Origin: Gemmatimonadota bacterium
GTDB taxonomy: Bacteria > Gemmatimonadota > Gemmatimonadetes > Gemmatimonadales > GWC2-71-9
Reading direction: 5' to 3'
Length of the DNA stretch: 6,062 nt
NCBI GenBank assembly: GCA_003220985.1
Contig: QHTY01000229.1
Coordinates: 11,794-17,855, forward strand
Positions within the stretch are counted from its first letter, which is position 1. Each line of letters opens with the position of its first letter. Position numbers and translations under genes: made by a program. Under the pieces are notes generated by a model. The model worked only from the letters and a program-made list of their open reading frames with translations, had not been told where the DNA came from and did no database searches. Of the stretch, positions 1-5,625 are shown piece by piece.

Positions 1-1463
1 CGCGCTACGCGGCGCAGCGCAATATGCCCCTCGTCCTGAACATGAGCTTTGGCGTCGGCAACGAGCATGAGGGACGCGCAGTCATCGATTCGATCGTGGA
101 TGCGTTCTTGCTGAGTCATCCCGAGGTGGTGTTTGCGATCAGCGCGGGCAACGACGGGCCGGGCCTCTCGACCCTCGGCTTCCCCGGCTCGGCGCACCTC
201 GCATTATCGGTCGGCGCGGCCTACCCGGGCGCCTTCCAGCGTCCCCCGCAGCAGGGCGTGCCGCCAGCGCGGGATGTGCTGGCGTGGTTCAGCTCGCGCG
301 GCGGGGAGCTCGCCAAACCCGACGTCGTGGCGCCTGGGGTCGCGTTCTCGAGCGTCCCGCGCTGGGATACCGGCAACGAGATCAAGGGCGGCACGAGCAT
401 GGCGTCGCCCCACGCCGCCGGTCTGGCCGCCTGTCTCGTGTCGGCGATGGCGCAAGCGGGTCGGCGCGCGGCCGCGGCGGACATCATTCAGGCGCTGCGG
501 ATTTCCGCACGTCCCTTCAGCGGCGCGCGCGCCATCGATGAGGGCGCGGGAATGCCGTCACTCGAGGCTGCGTACCAATGGCTCGAGGGCGGACACCAGG
601 GCTCGACCTACGGCGTGCAGGCCGGGCACGGCGTCACGGCCGCATTTTGGCGGAACGGTCTCGCGGAACAGGACAGCGTCGAGACGTTCACCGTGCGGCA
701 GCGGGCGGGACTGCGCGCCGCGGAGTTTGCGCTGCGCGCCGACGTGCCGTGGCTGACCGTCGACAATTCGGTCGATGCCGCGCCGCGGGCCACGCAGATC
801 GTCGTCACGTACCAGCGCAGCGCCTTGACCGCTCCAGGCATGTACGTTGGGACCGTGACGGCGCGGAATCCGCGTGACACCGTCGCGGGCCCGCTCTTTA
901 TGCTCGTGAATACGGTGATCGTCCCGACGGACCTCAGCGCGAAAGCGCTGTTTGACGAACGGCGCGTCGTGGCGCCGGGGAATGTGCAGCGTTACTTCCT
1001 GCGCGTTGCGCAGGCCGATGCCACGCTGCGGGCCACCGTCTCCCTCCCGGATTCACAGAGCCAGCACGCGACCGTGCGCCTCTACGAGCCGAACGGCGAA
1101 CCCGCCCGGGCGGCACCGGAGGACATCGACATCGGCCAGCAGGAGCCCGGCAGCGCCGTGATCACCGTACGCGCGGAAGACATGGTCCCCGGTGTCTATG
1201 AGCTTGATGTGATTGCGCCGCCACTCACCGGCACGACGGCGACCGTCCGCGCCGAGCTGGGTCCCGTCGCCCTCGCCCTGACGCAGCCCGGAAGTCTCGA
1301 GGCGTCGAGCGTGCTGGCGGGCGCAACGCAGGCAAGTACCGCCAGCGGCCAAATTGCGTATCGGCTGGTCGGCGCGGAGCGCGGCTACGCGATCGCCGGA
1401 CGCGGCCAACCCGCGGAAACGCTCCAGGTCCGCGCGCCGCGCTGGGCGAAACGGATGAGCTGA
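1..1463 (+). CDS. Tripeptidyl-peptidase-II-like S8 serine protease, 5' partial, cut short by a frame break
   Basis: This is a subtilase (peptidase family S8) whose start lies left of the window; the frame is open from base 3, so the ATG at 24 is internal. Counting from that ATG, VLNMSFG (4-10), SAGNDGPG with the oxyanion-hole Asn43, and GGTSMASPHAAG with catalytic Ser125 are visible. The catalytic Asp and His must lie upstream. A long beta-rich region follows. Its AGPLF segment and the RYFLRV stretch resemble the part after the catalytic domain of tripeptidyl peptidase II, a large exopeptidase that trims tripeptides from peptide N-termini. The frame ends at 1463 in an out-of-place tail (RWAKRMS). 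The expected protein continues in a different frame from about 1442, so this is a frameshifted gene or a sequence error. Whether the protein is secreted cannot be judged without the N-terminus. Subtilase identity is certain; the TPPII subtype is likely. Confidence 0.9.
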   Translation, partial: RYAAQRNMPLVLNMSFGVGNEHEGRAVIDSIVDAFLLSHPEVVFAISAGNDGPGLSTLGFPGSAHLALSVGAAYPGAFQRPPQQGVPPARDVLAWFSSRGGELAKPDVVAPGVAFSSVPRWDTGNEIKGGTSMASPHAAGLAACLVSAMAQAGRRAAAADIIQALRISARPFSGARAIDEGAGMPSLEAAYQWLEGGHQGSTYGVQAGHGVTAAFWRNGLAEQDSVETFTVRQRAGLRAAEFALRADVPWLTVDNSVDAAPRATQIVVTYQRSALTAPGMYVGTVTARNPRDTVAGPLFMLVNTVIVPTDLSAKALFDERRVVAPGNVQRYFLRVAQADATLRATVSLPDSQSQHATVRLYEPNGEPARAAPEDIDIGQQEPGSAVITVRAEDMVPGVYELDVIAPPLTGTTATVRAELGPVALALTQPGSLEASSVLAGATQASTASGQIAYRLVGAERGYAIAGRGQPAETLQVRAPRWAKRMS

Positions 1464-1873
1464 CGGATTTCTCCGTCACGGTCTATGACTCGACGGGTCA
1501 GCAAATCCCCGGCGGCAACGAGCCGGTGAACTACCCGTTCGCGCGGATGAGCGTGGCGCTGTCCGACGCGCTGCGCGCTGTGCCGCTCACGGTCGAGTTC
1601 TATCCCGCCTTCGCGCGTCTCCCCGGCCACGCCTGGCGGGGGGATGCCCGTATCCGCTTCCTCGGTCCGGACGAACCGGTGGGCGAAGGGGGCCCGCTCA
1701 TGGTCGTTGCGGGCGGCCGCAGTGTCGTGCGGCTGCCCAACGCCCCGGCGCTCGAGTTGCCGAACGGTTTCGGAGCGTTGATCGAGACGCGCGTGACGAC
1801 GCCGACGGGCTCGATCGCCGCGCGGCGCACGGTCGTCACAGCTGGATCACGGGGAGCAGGTAATCTCCGGTGA
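1442..1873 (+). pseudogene. 3' fragment of the TPPII-like protease, in a shifted frame
   Basis: This stretch codes for the C-terminal part of the preceding protease but is one frame away. It reads LGETDELTDFSVTVYDSTG and on through VEFYPAFARLPG to a stop at 1873. The F-V-T-V-Y-D-S-T-G and E-F-Y-P-A-F-A patterns look like the beta-rich C-terminal region of bacterial TPPII-like proteases. They run on naturally from LQVRAP at the end of the first frame. The change fits one missing base (or two extra) between about 1429 and 1445, inside a CG-rich run. I see no slippery heptamer that would support programmed frameshifting. The GTG at 1526 could be taken as a start, but the frame is open and protein-like well before it, so it is probably not one. 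The end overlaps the next gene by four bases. A true mutation would make the protease a pseudogene; a sequencing or assembly error would make it intact. Confidence 0.8.
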
Positions 1874-3252
1874 GCTCGCGTCCCGCGACTGTCCGGGTCG
1901 CAGGCGGGCAGGGCTTTTGGGGAGATTGGCTCGAAGCACCGTATCGGCAAGTGACGGGTGGACCCATCGACTACCTGATGATGGACTACCTCGCCGAAGT
2001 GACGATGTCCATCTTGCAGAAACAGAAATCGCGCGATCCGGCCCGCGGCTACGCGACCGATTTCATCACGCAGATGGAGCGGATCCTGCCCACCATCGCC
2101 GAGCGGGGAATCAAGGTCACGGCGAACGCCGGCGGCGTGAATCCGCGCGCCTGCGCGATGGCGCTCGCCGATGTCGCGCGCCGGCTCGGGCTCGGCGGGA
2201 AACTGACCATCGGCGTCGTTACCGGCGACGATCTCCTCGGTCGGCTGGACGGTTTACTCGCGCGCGGGCACGACCTCAAGAACCTGGACACCGCTCGCCC
2301 GCTGCACGACGTACGCGATCGCGTGCTGTCCGCCAACGCCTATCTCGGCGCCGGACCGGTCGTAGCGGCGCTGCAGCGCGGCGCGCAGGTCGTCATCACC
2401 GGTCGTGTGACGGACACGGGCCTCACGCTCGGACCGCTGATGCACGCGTTCGGATGGGCACCGGACGCGTGGGACCGCATTGCCGCCGGTACGGTCGCCG
2501 GCCACATCATCGAGTGCGGGGCGCAGTGCAGTGGGGGCAACTGCCTCAAGGATTGGAAGCGCATTCCCGACCTGGCCAACGTCGGGTATCCAATCGTCGA
2601 AGCGCGCGCCGATGGGACCTTCCATCTGATCAAGCATGCCGGCAGCGGCGGCCGGATCGACGTTGCCTCAGTGACCGAACAGCTGGTCTACGAGATGGGC
2701 GATCCGCGGGAGTACATCACACCGGATGGCGTCGCGGACTTCACGACCATCCAACTTGCTCAGGCGGGCAAGGACAGGGTGCGGGTATCGGGTGTCAGGG
2801 GAAAACCCGCCACCGATAGGCTCAAGGTCTCGATCGCGTACTTCTACGGATACAAGGCGGTGGGAACGCTCGTCTATGCCTGGCCGGACGCGCTGGAGAA
2901 GGCGAAGGCGGCCGATCGTACCCTGCGGCAGCGCCTCAAAGACCTTGGCCTCGAGTTCGAAGCGATCCATACGGAGTACGTGGGCGTCAATGCCACGCAC
3001 GGCCCGCTTGCTCTCAAGGACGCCGATTTCGCGGCGATTCCCGAAGTCCAGCTGCGCGTGGGCGTGCGCGCGCGCGATGAAAAACCGGTGGATCGCTTCA
3101 CGCGCGAGATCGCGCCGCTGATACTCAACGGCCCCCCCAGCGTGACGGGCTTTGCCGGTGGACGACCGAAGCCGGAGGAGATCGTGGCGTATTGGCCCGC
3201 GCTGATCGACAAGCGCATGGTGGAGCCCGCGGTGGAGCTGATCGAAGCATGA
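1870..3252 (+). CDS. Acyclic terpene utilisation AtuA-family protein (DUF1446)
   Basis: This 460-residue cytoplasmic protein matches the AtuA/DUF1446 family. Family-typical blocks are GFWGDW (15-20), DYLMMDYLAEVTMSIL (34-49), TANAGGVNP (84-92), ITGRVTDTGLTLGPL (176-190), GHIIECGAQCSGGN (211-224) and VTEQLVYEMGDP with ITPDGVADF (268-291). AtuA is encoded with the acyclic terpene (citronellol/geraniol) pathway in Pseudomonas. Its biochemical activity is not established, and relatives are common beside acyl-CoA carboxylase and enoyl-CoA hydratase genes. In Pseudomonas the protein carries an extra C-terminal domain; here that domain is a separate downstream gene. The GTG start at 1870 overlaps the upstream stop (GTGA), with AGCAGG at 1855-1860 as a fair ribosome binding site. 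It overlaps the next gene by ATGA at 3249-3252. Family assignment is firm; the substrate is unknown. Confidence 0.93.
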   Translation: MSSRPATVRVAGGQGFWGDWLEAPYRQVTGGPIDYLMMDYLAEVTMSILQKQKSRDPARGYATDFITQMERILPTIAERGIKVTANAGGVNPRACAMALADVARRLGLGGKLTIGVVTGDDLLGRLDGLLARGHDLKNLDTARPLHDVRDRVLSANAYLGAGPVVAALQRGAQVVITGRVTDTGLTLGPLMHAFGWAPDAWDRIAAGTVAGHIIECGAQCSGGNCLKDWKRIPDLANVGYPIVEARADGTFHLIKHAGSGGRIDVASVTEQLVYEMGDPREYITPDGVADFTTIQLAQAGKDRVRVSGVRGKPATDRLKVSIAYFYGYKAVGTLVYAWPDALEKAKAADRTLRQRLKDLGLEFEAIHTEYVGVNATHGPLALKDADFAAIPEVQLRVGVRARDEKPVDRFTREIAPLILNGPPSVTGFAGGRPKPEEIVAYWPALIDKRMVEPAVELIEA

Positions 3253-3596
3253 AACGGCGACGGGCGGTCGGGCGGTCAAAAACCGTTCGGCTGGTCGACA
3301 TTGCCCACGCACGCTCTGGTGATAAGGGCGACACGGCAAACGTCGGTTTGATCGCGTTGCAGCCGGTGTATTATCCGTTGCTCGTTGAGCATGTCACGGC
3401 GGCGCGCGTGGCCAGACATTTTAAGGGGATGATCACAGGCAAGGTCGAGCGCTTCGAGCTGCCAAACCTCCGCGCGTTGAATTTCCTGTTGCATGGCGCG
3501 CTGGACGGTGGCGGCACGATTTCCCTAAAGACCGACGCGCAGGGGAAAGTCTTCTCCACCGCGCTGCTGCGCATGGAGATCGAGGTCCGCACGTGA
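3249..3596 (+). CDS. AtuA C-terminal-domain protein (stand-alone)
   Basis: This 115-residue protein corresponds to the domain found at the C-terminus of full-length AtuA proteins, predicted to have a ferredoxin-like fold. The hallmark HARSGDKGDTANVGL lies at residues 20-34. LPNLRALNFLLHGALDGGG (71-89) and the SLKTDAQGK strand (92-100) follow and are also family-typical. The frame is open further upstream (a GTG at 3192), but the ATG at 3249 is preferred for three reasons. It overlaps the AtuA stop as ATGA, GGAG at 3234-3237 precedes it, and the extra upstream residues are only an out-of-frame reading of AtuA. The protein probably works together with the upstream AtuA product as a split version of one enzyme or scaffold; this is inferred from fused homologues and the coupled translation. 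Its activity is unknown. Confidence 0.9.
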   Translation: MKRRRAVGRSKTVRLVDIAHARSGDKGDTANVGLIALQPVYYPLLVEHVTAARVARHFKGMITGKVERFELPNLRALNFLLHGALDGGGTISLKTDAQGKVFSTALLRMEIEVRT

Positions 3597-4351
3597 GCGA
3601 TCGTGTCCTGGTGCAGATGGCGGGTGGTGTGCTCACCGCAACCCTCAACCGCCCTGACAAGCGCAACGCGATCGACACGGCGATGATCGATGCGTTGCTC
3701 GCGGCGCTCGACACCGCCGACCTCGACGCGAGCGTGCGCATCGTCGCGATCCGCGGCGCGGGCAAGGACTTCTGCGCCGGCATGGATTTGAACGAGCTGC
3801 TCGCCTCCGCCGATCATACCGTCGAGCAGAATCGTCAGGCGGCGTTGCACTTTGCGAAGATCTTCGTGCGCATGCGGCAGCTGCCGAAGCCCATCGTGGC
3901 ACTGGTGCAGGGCCGCGCGCTCGCCGGCGGCTGCGGGCTGGCGACGGCGTGCGACCTCATCCTCGCGGCGGAATCCGCGGAGTTCGGCTATCCCGAGGTG
4001 CAGCGCGGCTTCGTGCCCGCGATCGTCATGACGATGCTGCGGCGCGCCGTCGGCGAAAAGATCGCGTTCGATCTCGCGGCGACGGGTCGCCTGCTCGCTG
4101 GCACAGAGGCGGCGGCGATCGGGCTCGCGTCACGGGTGTATGAGGATGCTGATTTCGAGGACCAGGCGGCGGACGTGCTGCGCGTGCTCGCCGCAGCGAG
4201 CCCCTCGGCCCTGGCGTTCACGAAACAGCAGTTCTATCAGCTCGATGGGCTGAGCTTTGACGCTGGCCTGAGGCTCGGCGCGGATGTGAACGCCGTGAGT
4301 CGCAGCACGCCCGATTTCCGTGCGGCACTGTCGGCCTTTCTCAAGAAGTAG
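3593..4351 (+). CDS. Enoyl-CoA hydratase/isomerase (crotonase) family protein
   Basis: The 252-residue length and fold signature are those of a crotonase, which adds water across the double bond of an enoyl-CoA. LNRPDKRNAID (18-28) and FCAGMDL (60-66) mark the CoA-binding and first oxyanion-hole segments. ALAGGCGLATACD (109-121) provides the second oxyanion NH, and FGYPEVQRGFVPA (131-143) carries Glu135, equivalent to catalytic Glu164 of rat enoyl-CoA hydratase. The other classical catalytic residue, Glu144, is replaced by Gly115. The methylglutaconyl-CoA hydratase LiuC and isohexenylglutaconyl-CoA hydratase AtuE types also tend to show this pattern, as I recall. Together with the AtuA neighbours this favours leucine/isovalerate or terpene catabolism, but an isomerase or other crotonase is possible. 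The GTG start overlaps the previous stop (GTGA) and has GAGG seven bases upstream. Confidence 0.93.
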   Translation: MSDRVLVQMAGGVLTATLNRPDKRNAIDTAMIDALLAALDTADLDASVRIVAIRGAGKDFCAGMDLNELLASADHTVEQNRQAALHFAKIFVRMRQLPKPIVALVQGRALAGGCGLATACDLILAAESAEFGYPEVQRGFVPAIVMTMLRRAVGEKIAFDLAATGRLLAGTEAAAIGLASRVYEDADFEDQAADVLRVLAAASPSALAFTKQQFYQLDGLSFDAGLRLGADVNAVSRSTPDFRAALSAFLKK

Positions 4352-4356
4352 AGGAG
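4351..4356 (+). promoter_or_regulatory. Ribosome binding site of the bacilliredoxin gene
   Basis: GAGGAG begins on the last base of the crotonase stop codon and lies three bases before the ATG at 4360. It is the best Shine-Dalgarno match on the plus strand here and supports that ATG. It contrasts with the weaker sites at the overlapping junctions upstream, which suggests this gene does not depend on translational coupling. Confidence 0.7.
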
Positions 4357-4359
4357 CGT

Positions 4360-4794
4360 ATGCGAAATCTGAACGTCCCGATGTACGATCCCGAGATGGT
4401 CCGCCCGATGCGGGAGGAACTCACCCGCCTGGGCTTTGCAGAGCTCCGCACACCGGACGAGGTCGACGCCGTTCTGACCACAGAGCGCGCGCCCACCCTC
4501 GTCGTGGTGAATTCGGTCTGCGGATGCGCCGCGCGCAACGCGCGCCCAGCGGCGGCATTGGCGATTCAACACGAGCGGCGGCCCGCCCGATTGGTCACCG
4601 TGTTCGCCGGGCAGGACGCGGACGCCACGGCGCGCGCGCGGAGTTATTTCACCGGGTACGCGCCATCGTCACCGCAGATCGCGCTGTTTAAGGACGGGCA
4701 GCTCGTGTTCATGCTGGAACGGCGCAATATCGAGGGACGGAATGCCAAGGATATTGCGGCGGACCTTACGGCTGCGTTCGACCAGTACTGCTAG
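4360..4794 (+). CDS. BrxA/BrxB-family bacilliredoxin (YphP/DUF1094)
   Basis: This is a 144-residue thioredoxin-fold protein of the bacilliredoxin family, cytoplasmic with no signal peptide. The active site is the unusual CGC motif, Cys54-Gly55-Cys56 within NSVCGCAARN (51-60), right after the strand TLVVV. The N-terminal MYDPEMVRPMREEL (8-21), the segment SPQIALFKDGQLVFMLER (104-121) and the C-terminal FDQYC ending in Cys144 are also typical. Bacillus members reduce mixed disulfides between proteins and bacillithiol, or act as weak disulfide isomerases. Whether this host makes bacillithiol is unknown, so the natural thiol partner is open. It lies 8 bases after the crotonase stop and has a strong ribosome binding site. 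It may share the transcript yet be translated independently. Family assignment is confident. Confidence 0.94.
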   Translation: MRNLNVPMYDPEMVRPMREELTRLGFAELRTPDEVDAVLTTERAPTLVVVNSVCGCAARNARPAAALAIQHERRPARLVTVFAGQDADATARARSYFTGYAPSSPQIALFKDGQLVFMLERRNIEGRNAKDIAADLTAAFDQYC

Positions 4795-4796
4795 GA

Positions 4797-4874
4797 ACGT
4801 GTGCGTGGTGCGTGGTGCGTGGTACGTGGGGTTAGCAGCCACGCACCACGAACCACGTACCACGTACGTCTTTT
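4797..4874 (+). terminator. Probable Rho-independent terminator of the plus-strand operon, formed by the heptad hairpin
   Basis: The long GC-rich stem starts within 7 bases of the bacilliredoxin stop (4794) and is followed by TTTT at 4871-4874, so it has the layout of an intrinsic terminator for the plus strand. In the minus direction the stem lies just past the stop of the converging lipoprotein gene (4873) but is followed by ACGTTCCTAG with no T-run, so minus-strand termination there would be weaker. The stem is longer than a usual terminator and the T-tract is short, so termination may be a secondary role of a repeat element. Confidence 0.55.
4801..4867. repeat. Inverted heptad repeat, four 7-base units per arm
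   Basis: The left arm (4801-4828) is three GTGCGTG units and one GTACGTG. The right arm (4840-4867), read on the minus strand from 4867, is GTACGTG, GTACGTG, GTTCGTG, GTGCGTG. All eight units fit GTNCGTG. The arms extend by one G-C pair (4829/4839) and form a 29-position stem around the 9-base loop GGTTAGCAG (4830-4838). In the plus-strand RNA, 25 positions pair normally, two are G-U (4803/4865, 4810/4858) and two are mismatched (4817/4851, 4824/4844). All four exceptions fall on the third base of the heptad. A protein read across this repeat is not credible. Confidence 0.9.
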
Positions 4875-5625
4875 AGAGGATTTTGCCTCGCCGGACGCGG
4901 AAGTCGACAATCTGCTGCGTCCAGCTCCACAGCGAGTCTTGCCGCTCCATCGCGATGCCTTGGACTTCATGGCGATGCCAGCCGACCATCACGTTCTGGT
5001 CCTGGGTCCAGATTTTCACCCGGTTACGCGGGACGAGCTTTTCCCAGTTCTGCGCCACCTGGGGTTGCGCGTACAGCAATCGGATCGTGACGTTGCGCGA
5101 CAAGTATTCGATCGGGCTCACGTCGATCTTGGCGTAGAGCGTGGGGGCACTCATGCGGCCGGCCCCGGGGAAATCAGGCACGCCGTCTGAGAACAAGACG
5201 ATGTTGAGCGGAGCAAGCACGAGGTTCTGCCGCTTGATGTGCACCGCGGTCCGCTCGAAGAAAGAGTTGAAGTCGGTGACCGGATCGTCCTCCGGGAACC
5301 ACGCGCGCAGGTCAGCCTCGATCTGCGCCGGCGTCTTCCCCCCGAGGTCCTGGATCGGGTGGAAGCTCTTCGGCTGTCCGACATGCTCGCCGCCGAGCGA
5401 ACCCACGAACACGTCGGTGGCCCGCTTCAAACCGCCCAGCCCGTTGATGTGTCCGTAGATGTACAGCGCCGCGTAGCGCATCGCGTCATCGAACTGGCCG
5501 CTCTTGCGGAACGAGCCGGAGATGTCGAGTCCGACGACGAGCGTGGAGCGCGGCGGGGGCGCGTTCGCCGGCGGGTTGCAGCTGACGAGCCCGAGGGCGA
5601 GCAGCCCCACTACGGCACGTTTCAC
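4873..5625 (-). CDS. Lipoprotein with a von Willebrand factor A domain, function unknown
   Basis: The 250-residue product starts with a short lipoprotein signal, MKRAVVGLLALGLVSC. The lipobox is LVSC, with Cys16 as the predicted lipidation site, followed by a proline-rich linker (NPPANAPPP). The mature part is a von Willebrand A fold. The metal-ion-dependent adhesion site is complete: DISGS (34-38), Thr117 in PVTDF (115-119), and FSDG with Asp147 (145-148). Such domains bind protein partners through a divalent cation. The C-terminal part is rich in Trp and ends in a basic stretch (RVRRGKIL). The GTG start at 5625 overlaps the upstream gene's stop (GTGA on the minus strand) and has GAGGTGG four bases upstream. 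The gene is probably coupled to that membrane protein, suggesting an envelope complex. The VWA and lipoprotein calls are firm; the role is not known. Confidence 0.88.
   Translation of the reverse strand: MKRAVVGLLALGLVSCNPPANAPPPRSTLVVGLDISGSFRKSGQFDDAMRYAALYIYGHINGLGGLKRATDVFVGSLGGEHVGQPKSFHPIQDLGGKTPAQIEADLRAWFPEDDPVTDFNSFFERTAVHIKRQNLVLAPLNIVLFSDGVPDFPGAGRMSAPTLYAKIDVSPIEYLSRNVTIRLLYAQPQVAQNWEKLVPRNRVKIWTQDQNVMVGWHRHEVQGIAMERQDSLWSWTQQIVDFRVRRGKIL

Noticed and set aside
1446..1463. Programmed -1 frameshifting in the protease gene
   Set aside because: The overlap has GCG AAA CGG in frame and no X XXY YYZ slippery heptamer; an indel is a simpler explanation.
1917..2819. A 300-codon open frame on the plus strand inside the AtuA gene
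   Set aside because: It is Arg-rich, lacks any recognisable motif and lies entirely under the well-conserved AtuA frame; long shadow frames are expected at this GC content.
2787..2819. A possible small hairpin in the AtuA gene (TATCGG ... CCGATA)
   Set aside because: Only about six outer pairs form and the site is inside conserved coding sequence, so it is likely chance.
2668..3339. A 223-codon open frame on the minus strand across the AtuA and AtuA-C genes
   Set aside because: It is antisense to two conserved genes, has no domain signature and is explained by GC-rich codon bias.
4839..4867. CRISPR-like or direct-repeat array from the tandem heptads
   Set aside because: Units are only 7 bases with no spacers, and the arms are inverted relative to each other.
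4801..5190. A plus-strand frame starting in the hairpin (MRGAWCVVRGV...)
   Set aside because: Its N-terminus is a translation of the heptad repeat and the rest is antisense to the VWA lipoprotein gene; this is a typical spurious call.
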